Positions 1 to 13,900 of a stretch of 64,000 nt of DNA are shown here, one piece after another. Numbering within the stretch: position 1 is the stretch's first letter; every line of letters starts with the position of its first letter. The notes beneath the pieces are model-generated. The model saw only the letters and a program-made list of their open reading frames with translations. It searched no databases and was not told the DNA's origin. Position numbers and translations under genes: made by a program. This DNA comes from Trichopria drosophilae (Eukaryota; Arthropoda; Insecta; Hymenoptera; Diapriidae): positions 125,459,001 to 125,523,000 of the forward strand of contig CM059584.1 in NCBI GenBank assembly GCA_030407085.1. Reading direction: 5' to 3'.

Positions 1-110
1 CTGAAGTAAAAAACTTCTCTGCGCATTTTTATTCCGGCGCATCGAATCTCTAAAAAGTTAGGCCTTCATTTTTTTCATAAATTACTAATGATCCAAAAAG
101 TTAAGTAAAA
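1..110 (+). repeat. Fragment related to the interior of the 9157-9519 MITE
   Basis: CCGGCGCATCGAATCTCT, GGCCTTCATTTTTTTC and GATCCAAAAA align in order with CCGGCCTGTCGAATCTCT, GGCCCTCCATTTTTTTC and AATCCAAAAA at 9262-9326. Confidence 0.5.
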
Positions 111-3100
111 AATCTTTGACAAAGAAAAATTTGCACAAATCTCTGAAATTTACAGATGAGTTTCTGACTTCATGATTACAAATGATGGGGAAAAAATATG
201 CAATTAATATCTTTTCATTCAGCATAAGTCGCTATAGTTAATGATTATTCTGATTTATTTTTGCAGAATCGTCAAAACATTTAGTTTCCTAAAATAAAAA
301 TGAGGGATTTTAAGTATAATATCAACAACAATTTAAAATTTCTTTTTTTTAATTAATGCTTTTCATATTAAAAGTGTACTGGGAATTATTCCAGGCTTTA
401 ACCAACAGTGCCCAAATTTGCCCCAGATTGTAAGAGGATTTGTGTTTGTTCTAAAATCACCCTAAAATCTAAAAATTGTATTTAAAAATAATGGTCCCGT
501 GACAGTACACATTTTTTTGCGAATTAAATTTTTCTATGAAATGAAACACGTATATTTTGATGTTGTTATTTATTATTATGTAATTTGTTTTAGTAAACAA
601 ACTTTCCATAATAATGACCAACATATGAAAGCCTTAATGAATATACTGATGTAAATCAATTTTGGCGATTTTTGTTATTTTTTTTCCGCCTTTTTATATT
701 CGGAATTTTGGATTTTACAAATCGAATATCCCTATAGCGAATTAGGACTTTCAAAAATGCGTTTTTTTTCTATAAATTTCATGGTACCATTGTACTTTTC
801 GCGTTTATCAATAAATATATTATACGAGACCAGAAATTGACATTTTTAAAGGTTAGGGTGATTATAAATGGGAAAAACAAAATGCTCGTTATAATCGTAG
901 ACGATTTTATAACTTATGGTTGAAACCCGGAATTATTTCCATTACTTTTTTATTATGAAAAATATTTTAAAAAGAAAAGAAGAAAGAAATTGTCAATCTT
1001 GTGATTTTTACTTAAATAATGACTTTTTAAAATGACTATAGAGACATTTAAATCCAATTTTGGATAGAACAATCGAAAATAGTATTTATATTAGTCCAGT
1101 TTCCTATTGAGAACGAAATTTGAAAATCAATAAAAAAATGTGTGTTTCTAGTACATAATGGTTAACTTAAAATTTAGGAGTCTTAAAATTGACATTGAAC
1201 CAACTATAATTACATTCAGGAAATTATATGATAAACAAGTGGATTAGATAACTATTGATGATGGAATGATGTGCTTGATCATTTACTCTCGAAATTAAGT
1301 GATTTAGAAATTCTGTATTAGATCTTCACACCTGAAATACTTTCATCACCATTTCTCATTAAAGCCACGCATGATTTGAGATCAATGAGGCTACAGCAAT
1401 TTCCTTGTGGAATGTAAAAATAACTATTTACAATAGAGGATTAATTATGCTCTAATGAAGAGGTTTCGTAATCTTCTACTAGGGAATTTCAAGAGAGGTC
1501 TAACTATTTTATTATACGAAAGAATAGGTTATTGAAACCCAAATATTAGTTCCTTGGTTAATTTTCTGGAACTAATTAGAATTATTATCAACATCATGTA
1601 TGTTATAGGAAACAGAAAACTAACTAGACCATAAGTATAAAATACTTAATTTGCATTAACCTACTTACTTAAATACTTCAAAAGATAACTACACTTTACT
1701 TTCATTTTCACCAATTAAAAAATTCCAAATTCTAAATTTTCCAGACCAGTCTCAGTTAAATACTAAAAATCAGTGGTGTATGAAGAATGAAAGTGATTTA
1801 TTGTTTGACATTTTACGGAAAAGCAATTTACGTAACGATGAAAGGTAAGACACATTTATATTAAGGAAGACCGTGGTACGAAATAGACGCACTAAAAGTG
1901 TTACACCGAAAAGAGGTCAGGAATCTCGTCATCGAATTCCAGTTTCTATCACCGGTCCGATGGCATATGTAAAGTACATGTAATTCGAGATTTGTTTTCG
2001 TCCCACCTTGTAACATCTTTCGAAGTATGGATCGACCCAAAAAATATAAACTTTTTTTTCGTTAATTGATCATATATTTGCCAGATTTATCGTTGATTGG
2101 ACGTTTTCTCGATTTGGATCAATTCCTGACATTGATACACTTGTTTTTTATTAATCGGTACGAGGATCGACTTTTCATTTCACGTCCTCCAAATAAAATT
2201 TAATTCAAGAGAAAGGGGCGAGAAGGCACCTGGTGCCGACGGGTCCGAGTAACGAATCCAAACAAAAATAAGAAAGTAAGAACAGTGAAGAAAGTGACGA
2301 CTGACCAGCTTATTGGGCAGTATTTCTTCTCGAAATATTTCCAGATCATTTCAAAGATTCAATTTTTCGCAGGTCATAAATATCGTATTTTAAATATTCT
2401 GAAAATTTTTCTAGAAACATTATTTTTGTCTCTACTTTTTTATCATGAATGTTTTAAATATTCCTATATCAACAATAACTAAAGCTTTCGAAATGTTGAT
2501 TGAAAATATTGCTTTCGCTACAAGGAGTCACTAATTAAAATTGATTGCAAATAACATATTCCTAAAAACGATCAGGAAGCGCAGTAATTAAATTTGCTAA
2601 CATATCGGAAAGATAAGATGTTTTACGCATTAATGGCGACTTTTTTATGTAAGCTCCAATATTGACATTTCAGTGTTATCATTAATTAAGCCTGAAGAAA
2701 GTTAACAACGGCTTCGAGTGAAAACTGTGAAGGAAATTTGAAATTCGATTAGGATATAAAATGATTCAACAATTAATTAATTTGTAAACATTTTTATTGT
2801 TACGTCATTTTAATTTCGCTAAGTTTTACTTTTGCAATCTTATGTTTACACCTCTATTTTAATTAGAAGAAAAAATGAAGTCAATAGTAACTAGAAAAGT
2901 AGAATTGTATACATACTATTTATTTAATAAACAAATAAAACCCATTTTCCAATACTGTAAGAAATGTGTGTTGGAAAAGAAAAAATGCTGTAAAATTATG
3001 CAAAAAATTTGTGAAATACAATTAAACGCACTATTAAAGCAATCCTCGGGAGTCTTCTTGAATCAAGCAGAATCCACTTCCGGCAAATAGAAATCCGCTT

Positions 3101-3959
3101 ACGGCAAGTGAAATAATCCACTTGGTCATATATCAAGAGGATTTTTACTTGTGGTAACAGAATTTCGCTTGCAGCAAAAGGAGTTTTAAAAGTGTACGAA
3201 AAACTTAAAATTATAACATTCAAATAATGAACTAATTAATTATAATCTCCAAATTATATTTTATCGCAGCAACGCTAAAAAAGGATATTCAATAAGCCAC
3301 TTTCAGTCCTTTTTTCTTAATCTTAAAACGGTATACATTTATTTATTAACGATATTTTTAATTAGTTTTTAAATTCATATTTTAAGTATGAAAAGATAGG
3401 AGAGTTCATTTGTTGTTATATGCAAGTATTTTATATTTCTATTTATTTAATACCGGAATTTGTTTCTTTTGGGGTTTTTAATATAGATATAAAAAATGTA
3501 GTTTGTTTTTCATTTTGAAATGCAAATCGATTGGATTTGCATTGATTAAATGTCCTCTATATCATCGTTTGGTTTGTAATGTTCAATCATTAAATTAATA
3601 AAACTATTATAATTTATTTTATAATTAATTATTGATATATATCACAATTAGTTCACATTTTACTATCTCAGATAATTATTTAACAATAGGCTGTCATTAT
3701 TGCGAAACTTTCAGAAATTGAGTACAAATGTTACAACAATTCTTGCAACTTTTACCAGAAATGATGAAAATTTTTGCATTAATAAATTATCACACTAAAT
3801 TACAGCCTAAAATAGTAACATTTCCAAGAGAATTTTTTTCTTTTAAGATTTATGTATTAAATATAACGTACAATTAATCTGGTTTTTTTTCTGAGAAATT
3901 TTCAGTATAATATTCATCATGCAATTAAAACTCATGTTTGAGTTTTCAAAATGTGCAAA
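111..3959. other. AT-rich, no gene recognised
   Basis: Only short frames rich in Ile, Lys, Asn and Phe, as expected by chance. 1840-2270 is slightly less AT-rich but shows no supported exon. Confidence 0.5.
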
Positions 3960-5370
3960 AGTATCTGGAAATTATTTTTTTAAGATTGAACTAAATAATT
4001 ATTTGAATGCAATCGCGAGTTACTTCAATCAAGGAACTGCTTTCTGAAATTAAGTAACATTTAGTAACACGAAGAAGCAAACTCAAATTAAATAATTTTT
4101 TAAATTGGAGTATCTCATTCTAGAACTTTCTAATTGTATTAATTACATCTTTGTCTAATATTTCTTAAAATAGCCAAAAATATTTTTAGTTTAATTTTGA
4201 ACGCAAATTACGAATCGATCCGATTAACTCTAACTTCACGTTCACAATTTAATCGATTAATTTGTTATTTTCATTCATCAAATCAAATTACATGCGCAAT
4301 TTACTTACAAAATGCAATTTATAAAGAATTCTTCTAAATAAATCTGTCTGGTTGAGATAAATATTTATTCGCTTAGTCACAATTAAAAGATTTACTTGAA
4401 TTTAAAAAATATTTTCTTGCTTCAAGTAACTATTTACTTCCCGCTATGTTCAATACATTTCTACCGTGTATTTAACTAAATTTATTTTTACACAAATAAT
4501 TTTATAAAAACTTATTGTTGATTTTCTAAAAAGTGTTAAAGTATCGTGACAAAATGTGTTGTAGATTCAAGTAAATATTTACATAAATATTCTTAAGTTA
4601 CTTTAATCTAGGAACTATTTTTTTTTAATTCAACGAAATTTAGTAAAAATAGGATGCATAATTTAACTGAAGAATTACCACATTTAAAATTTATATAATT
4701 ACACTGAAGAAAAAATTTAGTAGTTTTAATAAAAGTTTACTTGAATCAAATAAATAGCTTCTTTGAATAGTCGTAACAAAAAGATATTAATTAGAAAGAA
4801 TATTCACCGTTTACTTGCAAAAATAAATAATTCCTTGACTAAAACTAATATTTATTTTTACATTTTTTCAAGAAAATCAATTCTGTGTTTAAACAATGCA
4901 TTTTTTAAACGTTTATTTGTTTTAAGTATATATTTAATTGTTCAAAGTAAATCATGATCTTTCTTTTAAAAGAAATACTTTGTTGCGACTATTTAAGTAA
5001 ATTGTTTACTTGAATCAAGTAAATTTCTTTTGATACGAGTTGCTGTCAGGACAATATTTATTGATATCAAGTTTTACCATTTTCTAAATCTGAACATATG
5101 ATTTCTTTGACGGAGTAAAATATTTGTTTGAAATAATTTACTTCTTTCAAGAACTTACTACCATTAAATTATTTATTTATTTCAAGAAAATACTATCTTA
5201 ATTCAAGACAATATTTTTTAAATGTACAATATGATTTACCAAGTAAATGAGTTACTTGAAGGAAATAAATATTCTCTTGAACCAACGAAAATTTATTTGA
5301 ATCCCAAACATGATTACTTAATTGAAGTAAATATATTTCGTTAAAAGAAGTACATATCTTTTAGTGTAAT
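3960..5370. repeat. Block reiterating TTACTTGAATCAAGTAA; TIR-bounded part 4698-5370
   Basis: Dozens of ACTTGAA/TTCAAGTAA copies are present. From 4698 the ends ATTACACTGAAGAAA and the complement of ATTACACTAAAAGAT bracket one unit of 673 bp. The preceding 700 bp hold the same motif without clear borders. Non-coding. Confidence 0.6.
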
Positions 5371-7268
5371 TAATGTAAAATTTTATAAAGTACATATTTT
5401 ACATGTCTAAATTCGAAATAAATAAGAATTTTTAAGTGTATTTCTCTTGGACATTTTAATGTAGACGATAAAAAATATGTACCAACCCTTGTAATACCTT
5501 TTATTTAAATCTATCTCGAATTACTTGAGTTTTGGTTAAAAACAAGTTTGATCTTAATTTTAATTACCAATTGATCGAATTAACAATGACTTAATATCCT
5601 TGATTAAATCAATTAGTAACTTCCTACTCATAACTTCTTATATTACTAAAAATTGTGTGCATCAAATTTACTAAGTGAACTTTATAATGAATTCTGTGTA
5701 TTTCTAATGTACAGGATATACGATTGTTAGATATTAAATAACACTCATAACCGTAATAAGTTCTGTTTTCTATAATTTCTCCACATAATATTCCACTGGC
5801 AATTTTATAACAATTCGTCGGTGGTTTTCCGATAAGTGTGAAAGTATCGTGACAAATTTATATAATTAATTGTTTAACAGTTGGTAATGTACACGCAATT
5901 AAAAAAAAATCTCATAACGAAGAAACGGAAAGCCTGGGTTATTCAGGATTCGAAATAATAGGTAACAATGCCGTTTAAATTAAACATTCTAATCAACAAC
6001 TCCAGGGCACGAAAGTGTAGAAAGTAGGCATACCTCGTGCCGTTTACAAAACCTCTAGTCATTTCACTCTTGCGCCTGTATACAGCAGCAGACTGCAAGA
6101 GATCAGCATCGAGTCTCATTTAAATACATTGTACCACGTAATTGAAATAATAGCTGGTTTAAATAGTTTGGTAAACCTCGACGACGTTCATCGCAATGCT
6201 CGACTATTATGGTCCTTACCTAACTTTGCGTATCTAGATGTCTTACCAACAAATTTTTTCTAGTTATACGTGGGTTTTGGACATAATTTTGGTACAAAAC
6301 GATAATCTGAGCTATTTCGATGTAACATAACGACTGCATAATTATAACAATGATTAAGATATTAACATGATATTGATAATGGGAACAATTATCACAATTA
6401 ACCCTTTTAGTCGTGCAATTAAGAAGTAATTACAAGCTACATAGCATAATGTATTTTTATGAAAAATTCATTTTTAATTTCTTGACCGCTTTCTTGGAAT
6501 TAAAATTTTTTTAATTTAAAATCTTGATGAGTAACGTTTCTTCAACTTAATAACCACGTTGGAGTTTGTTTTAGGTTTCGGCTACTAATATGGGTCTTTA
6601 GAACAAAATGTATTCTAAAAATGTTTTTTTTTTTTATATAAAGATTAGAAAATGAACAATGTTGTAAGTAATATTATTATGACGAAACATAAAATAACAC
6701 TGTCACCATAATAACAAAATTTGAAAATTCTAGAAAAATTCCATTTTTGATATTATTTATTAATCGTATATAAAATTTGATTTTAACTATTTAAAAAAAT
6801 AAAGGGACCAACCAAAAGGTTAAAATGTGTGAAGATGAAGACGAAAAATATTTTCTTATATTATTTGCTACTGCTGCTGATTATTTTAAATAATTTATTT
6901 CCCTAATTTTCAACTTAGGAACATGATAAATGTCTTTCTTCAGTTTTCCATTTTTAATGAGAACATCAGTCACTGTCCTCTCTATTTCTCCTAAAGAAAC
7001 GTTAATATTAAATTATAAATTTAAAAAATAGCCAACATTTGTCAAAAATTCTCTCGAATTTTCTCAATAAAAATTCCAATATTGATAAAAAAGAAGTTAG
7101 AAGAAGTTAAATTGAATTCCTTTTCGTGCATTCAAAAATAAAGTCGACATAAAGTCGTGCATCAGAAAGAATATAATTCAAGGTTTTAGAAATTATATTC
7201 AGATGTTTTTGCAGGTTTAGGAAGAAAAAATGGCAAGTCAGCTCGTGAAAGGTTAAGTAATTCAATCC
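5371..7268. other. Intergenic, nothing recognised
   Basis: AT-rich. The 5990-6240 stretch is more complex and GC-richer and could be regulatory, but no motif supports it. Confidence 0.45.
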
Positions 7269-7272
7269 TTAA

Positions 7273-8400
7273 CCCATTAATTCCGGGAAGTACATTTTTG
7301 TCATTTCAATTTCAATAAACTTTTTCGCATCGGAATAGAAGTTGAAAAACTTGAAAGATTCACATGTATTATTTTTGAGGTCGCTCTTCAAGATTCTTAG
7401 GTTAAATTTGAGTTTCAGCCTTCAGGAATGCCAATATAGTGCCAAATGTGATAGAAATAGTAACAAAATTGGGAACTGTTTATTGTTAACAATTTTGTTC
7501 AACTATCAGAATATTATAATGCTATGATGAAAAAAAACTGTGGAGAAAAGACAAAAAACATTTGAAATTTAAGAATAAATTTTACTCTTATACCCTACTT
7601 CAATTTGAAGTCGTAAAAATGACACCCCCAATGAAAATTTGTTTAAAATATTTCCGAATTTTAAAAATAAATGTTAAGATCGAAATGTTGTTACAATTCA
7701 TCCAGGATTAGACTCAAATTTTGTTATATTATCAAACTATATTTTGAAGAATTTTGTACTTCAATTTGTTAACAAAATTCCAAATATTTACGAAAAATTA
7801 TAACAAAATTTTGGTACATGTTTTCAGATGAATTTTAACATTTTCTACTTTTTGTAATTTTCTGCGAAAATTCATTCTTTTCATACTTTACTTAGAATTC
7901 ATCAAAGAATATACCAAATTTTTTTCAGAATTTGTCGTGAATATTAGGATTTTTTTAAAGTATCGTTTAAAAAATCAGAAAAAATGTCATTTTCATTCGT
8001 TCTTAGCATTTTTTTAAAAGTTAAAGATAATTAAACTTCGAACGTTCAGAAATTTTCATCCCGAACGCCATTTTGAGGTCGTTAAAATGAAGTTGGGTAT
8101 TAAAGTAAAACTTTTTCCTTAAATTCAAAAATTTTGTCTCTGTTCTTCACAGTTTGTATAAAATTCCAATTCTGATAGTTGGAAGAAAATTGATAAGAAT
8201 AAATATTTCTTACTTTTTCTACATTTTTTTTTAAATTTCGCACCATATTGGAATTCTTCACGGCTAAAACTCAATTTTGACCTCAGAATTTTGAAAAGCG
8301 ACCTCAAAAACAGTAAGATATGTACTTTTCCATTTTTATAAGTTTGATTTTGATGCGCAATAATTAAAAAAGCCGTCAATTCAAATTTTGTAAGATATCC
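7273..8400. mobile_element. Degraded piggyBac-type foldback, same family as 17301-18596
   Basis: The left end is TTAA then CCCATTAATTCCGGGAAG. Subterminal GAGGTCGCTCTTCAAGATTC (7378) recurs as its complement near 8280-8305. The right terminus is eroded, so the end is approximate. Confidence 0.7.
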
Positions 8401-9156
8401 CAAACAAATAATTGAAATCTAATTAATGTAATAGTATTTACGTAAATATCAAAATTCTTAATACACCAAATCAAGATTATGATAAATATTGTATGTTTCA
8501 AATGCTTCATCCTTAGGAAAATAATAATTAATGACAAATTGTTGACTAATTGTAAGCTATGAAATTAGATATCAAAACCATCTCTCCTAAGACATTTCTC
8601 TTCATTTCACTTATTACGATCACTCGATGTTAATTAAGATAACGACCAACTCATTACTCAATTATTTAAATATGATTCAAAACAAAATTTATGCATTTAC
8701 GAAATAAATGCGTACAAACTACTGATTCTATTTAAAAGATAATTTGAATCGTTCATTCTTATATTCGCGCACTTTCGATTCGCGACAACGTACATAATCG
8801 CTATTGTGCTAAGTGAAATTTAACATGCTAAGGATCATAAACGAAGTGAGAGTATAGATTTTCAGATAGACTAAAGGTGATGCCGGATCTAATTCTCATC
8901 CTACTTGTTGAATCGAATTATAAGAAACTATCTTCTCTTTCACAAATCGCTTCTTCTCAATTGTCAAATCAAGAAATTGCTTAGTTTTAGTATTTTTGTA
9001 ATTTTAACGCTAACCATTTTTAAAGTTACTTAATCATTAATTTGCATAGAATTTGGATTAAAAATGTATTGAAATATATTTGCTTACATAGTAGACGTCC
9101 CTTAACTTTTACTATTCTTTAGAGTTTTTTGGTTCACTTCGTAGTAATTATTACTA
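8401..9156. other. Upstream of peroxidase; possible unseen 5' exon
   Basis: No firm exon. An ATG at 8880 starts a hydrophobic run MPDLILILL that could be a signal peptide, but the candidate donor after it (GTTGAA) is weak. Confidence 0.3.
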
Positions 9157-9519
9157 AGTAAATATGAAGATTTAAGGCTGTAGATGAACCAATCAGATTG
9201 TATTTTTTAACGAATTCGGGACCCTTCTCGTATTTCAATAGAAAGATCCCGGGTTCGGTTCCCGGCCTGTCGAATCTCTCGAGTTCGGCCCTCCATTTTT
9301 TTCGAAAATCGAGAACAATCCAAAAAAACAGTTTCGTATAAAATTCCATCCTTTCCATCTTTACGAATTAAAATTTTCTCTGACATATTGGCAATTCTTC
9401 TAACGAATCCAGGCGAATTTCTGGCTTTAGAAGCAAACGTTAGAGAAAATTAAAAAAATTAGTAGTGCAAAAAAATACCATCTGATTGGTTCATCTACAG
9501 CCAAATCTTCATATTTTAC
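9157..9519. mobile_element. TIR MITE upstream of the peroxidase
   Basis: The left arm AATATGAAGATTT...GGCTGTAGATGAACCAATCA is repeated in reverse at 9481-9515. The interior has CCCGGGTTCGGTTCCCGG, which resembles a pol III B box, and a block also found at 30-105. Confidence 0.7.
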
Positions 9520-10007
9520 TATTCTTATTTTCAGTTTTTCCTTCTCTTACTTTAAATGCTCTTCGTCTCAATTTTTCTTCCACAACTTGCTTGAGTTCAT
9601 GCTGTACGTTAGAGCCTCAACAAAATTTGTATACAATTAATCTTGTTCAGTTGCTGCAACTGATATAAAATTCCACGAATCAGAGAAATTCTGTTTTGTT
9701 TGTTCATTTGACTGACTATGTTCATTATTGAAAAAGAAGAGACAAGAGAGTATGACAATCATAAATCGCAACATGGGTCGTGTGGGATGCGTTTGAAAAG
9801 TCTTTTCAAGACAAATACACAAGTCGTAACAACAAATTTTCCTTTGAGTATATATCTTTAGTGCGGATGTTAAGGCTGCATCATGTTATTTGAACGTAGT
9901 TAACGCCCATCTATTGAAATACGTTAAAATAATTTTCTTCATTAATGATATACGACACCATCATTCGAGATCTTGTTAATTAAATCTAATATGCGTATTC
10001 TGTACAG

Positions 10008-10960
10008 GTGTCAGCAGCCCAAGACAATCAGCAAGTAGACACGCCTTGCCGACGGCTTCAGAGGTGGTATCCAGAGTACAAAACACTAAACACAGTTCCT
10101 CAGGCGTTCACGAAGGATTGACGAGCCTCGCTGGTATCTGGTCCGAGCTGGTCTTGCGGGATATATCGTCTGTAATTCGTCCATCACATCAATCCGATTG
10201 CTGTCGGCTACCACATCGTCATCTGGAGTGTTACCCGATGATTGACGAAAATGGAGCGTGTACTAGCTACTGGAGAACCGTGCCCACGCTTAGTACGCAC
10301 AGTTGTCATTATGAGCAACGAGAACAGATGAACGGCGCTTCGGGTTACCTAGACGGTTCTGATCTGTATGGTAACAATGATGACAAATTACACAGTCTCA
10401 GAACGTATGTCCATGGTAAAGTTGACCCGAAGGCCTGTGCAATTTGCAACGAGGCCAACTCTACACTAGGACGTTTGTATACAATGTTGCTGTCTGAACA
10501 CAATCGCGTGGCTAATGAACTGGCCGAGATCAATGATCATTGGGATGATTCAAGAATATACCTGGAGGCTCGTCGAGCGGTTGTTGCACAGCTCCAGCAC
10601 GTTACATTGAACGAATTTATTCCAAGTGTTCTTGGAGAAATAGCCTACGCAACTCCGGAATTGCACCCGACAACAAGTGGAGTTTATTCAGGATATTCGT
10701 CGACGAACCGTGGTGGAGCTATCGATTCAGTAGTTCTAGCTGCTCTCCAAGCTTTGACGTCACTGCAACGCGGAGAGGAAGAAATTTCATCTTTGGAAAA
10801 GCATATCACTTTGTCAGCTAATGGAGTAAGTTTGAATATTACTCGCCATGATGGAAGGGATTATTCGGAGTCTAGTGCTCTGATGATTCACACAGGACGA
10901 GATCACGGAATACCAGGTTATGTTGAGTTCCTCACGTACTGTTCTGGAAATACAACTAAG
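10008..10960 (+). CDS. Peroxidase exon: start of degenerate domain 1 (contains apparent frameshift)
   Basis: The acceptor AG is at 10006-10007 and the donor GT at 10961. The 3' frame reads LTSLAGIWSELVLRDIS... through GRDHGIPGY and ends in phase 0. At the 5' end the natural-looking frame is a different one: VSAAQDNQQVDTPCRRLQ followed by RWYPEY, open until a TGA at 10119. The exon is 953 nt (2 modulo 3), which fits one missing base near 10110-10121 if entry is in phase 0. Positions expected to carry the distal His and distal Arg hold Arg (CGG 10157) and Ser (TCT 10493). The proximal His is also absent in the region about 10735-10770. Confidence 0.8.
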
Positions 10961-13900
10961 GTATTTGTCGTTATATTTTAAACTATTTAGTACATCATGT
11001 CAGGATTTAATTTATGATATATTTATTACAGGTTCACAGTTTTGATGATCTGAAGCGATTCCTAGATCCAATGGATGTCAAATTATTAGAATCTGTATAT
11101 GAGAAAGTCGAAGACGTCGACCTCATGATTGGAGGTATTCTTGAGACACCTACCGGAGGTGCAGCTGTTGGTCCGACCTTTGTCTGTTTATTGAAAGAAC
11201 AATTCATCAAGCTGCGAAATTCTGATCGTTTCTGGTATGAAAATGACATTCCTCCTTCGAGTTTGACGCTTGAAGAAATCACAGAGGTTCGAAAAGTTTC
11301 CCTTGCCGGTATACTTTGTGCCAACTCTGAGTTAAGGAAAATTCAGTCGAAAGCTTTCATCCAACCAGATCCATATTTGAATGTGAGGATTAATTGCGAT
11401 CAACACGGCACACTCGACCTTTCGGCTTGGAAAGAGGATCCCATTCCAGCAGCTGTCAGTGATAACAGCATGATGCCACAAACGAGCACAGAGACGACGA
11501 GGAAAGTCCTTTCCATGATCACTCCAGAAATGGTTGCAGCAGCTATCAAGAAAGCGGAACAAGATCTTATAGAGAGAAAACAATTGGAATATAACTCATG
11601 GGTCGAACAAAGAATTTCCGATCCAAAATCACCTGCCGGAACAGCTGCGAGTTTCTCAAAAGCAAACAAAGATGCTTTACTTCTTGCAAACTCTTCAATA
11701 ATGTTCGAACTTGCAACAAACGAACTTATTAATGGAGCTCACGGTCTCCGTCGTAGAAAACGGCAAATTTTTGATAACACTGACAACGTCCTAGGTTTTC
11801 CTAACAATGAGTTTAATGACATTTTACAAAATGTTGATATTACTGGACTTATTCCCACTCACAAGGATAAACAACACGAGGAAGCTGAGTGTCCTCCTGA
11901 TTCCAGTCCATGCGATCCCACCACACCATACCGAACCCTTAGCGGACATTGCAACAATTTACGAAACAATGCTCTTGGAAAATCATTAACTGTATTTGCC
12001 AGGCTCTTACCTCCAGTTTACGAAGATGGTGTCTCCAAACCACGAATGAGCTCTGTTACCGGTATCCCATTGCCAAACCCTCGAGTTATCTCTACTGTAA
12101 TTCATCCCGATATTTCGAACTTGCACAATCGTTATACTTTAATGGTTATGCAATTTGCCCAATTTCTTGATCACGATCTCACGATGACACCTATTCACAA
12201 AGGTTTCCATGAATCTATTCCAAGTTGCAGATCATGCGATTCAGCCAGAACTGTCCATCCGGAGTGCAATCCATTCCCCGTACCACCTGGTGACCATTTC
12301 TATCCTACAGTAAACGTTTCTTCCGGAGCTAGAATGTGTTTCCCGTCGATGAGATCGTTACCTGGTCAACAGCATTTGGGTCCTCGTGAGCAAGTTAATC
12401 AAAACACCGCTTTCCTTGATGCTTCTGTAGTATACGGAGAAAATACTTGCGTATGCAACGGGCTGCGAGGTTTCAATGGCCGTATGAACATCACTTCTCA
12501 TCCCGCTCGCGGAAAAGACCTCCTACCCCAATCTGCAGTTCATCCTGAATGTAAGGCTCCTTCCGGTTTTTGTTTCATCGGAGGTGATGGACGAGTTTCT
12601 GAGCAACCGGCCCTTGCAGTTATGCACACTATGTGGATCCGAGAACACAATCGAATCATGGAAGGACTTCGTCGCGTCAATACTCACTGGGATAGTGAAA
12701 AACTTTTCCAAGAGACCAGACGTATTATAAGTGCCATGATGCAACACATTACGTATAACGAATTTCTTCCTAGAATTCTCGGATGGAATGCAGTTAGCCT
12801 GTATGGATTAAAGTTACTTCCACAAGGTTACTACAAGGAATATTCGCCTACTTGCAATCCCAGTATCCTCACCGAATTCGCCACAGCAGCATACAGAATT
12901 GGTCACTCTCTTCTAAGACCTCATATCCCCCGTATGGATAAAGGTTACCAAAACGTCGACCCTCCAATTCTTCTTCGAGATGGATTCTTTAATTCCGACA
13001 TGCTCTACCAACCGGAAATGATAGACGAAATAATTAGAGGTTTGGTTTCGACACCCATGGAGACTCTTGATCAATTCATCACTGGAGAAGTAACGAATCA
13101 TCTTTTCGAGCAACGTGGAATACCTCATTCAGGAGTGGACTTGATTGCGCTTAACGTTCAACGCGGTCGAGATCATGGAATTCCATCGTACAATAATTAC
13201 AGAGCTCTCTGCAACTTGAAACGAGCATCAACATTCGATGATTTATCCAGAGAAATGGCACCTGAAGTGATCAATCGCTTGAAACGAGTGTACGCCTCAG
13301 TAGATGATATTGATTTATTCCCTGGTGGTATGAGTGAAAGACCCTTACAGGGTGGTCTTGTTGGTCCCACTTTTGCTTGCATCATTGCAATTCAGTTCAG
13401 GCAATTGAGGAAATGTGATCGCTTTTGGTATGAAACCGATGATCCAAATTTAAGATTCAAGAGCCAACAACTCGCGGAAATCCGGAAAACAACTTTGGCC
13501 AAAGTTATGTGTGAAAACATGGACCATCATACGGAGATGCAAAGATCAGCTTTCGATTTACCTAGCAACTTCTTGAATCCGAGGGTACCTTGCCATTCGA
13601 TGCCACATATGGATTTCTCATCGTGGAGAGAATCTAGGCAAGGATGTCGCATTGGCGAACGCAATGTTGCTGTAGGAGAATCTGGATTCCCTTCGCCATG
13701 TACCAGTTGTGTCTGCACTGCTGAAGGGGTAAGTTTATCAATAACCCTTTTTTAGTTAACCCTTTTTGTCCCGAAATGTCCATTTTGATCATCAAATTCC
13801 TACAACGTATTATTATCAATTATCGCTCTTCCAAAAATATGGGAAAGACGTAGTCAGGTATTTTCGAGATAGTTTGATCGATATATGCTGTTTAAAAAAC

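Noticed and set aside
9486..9668. Hydrophobic short frame before the peroxidase as its signal peptide
   Set aside because: It opens with TTG, overlaps the right arm of a MITE and has no matching donor.
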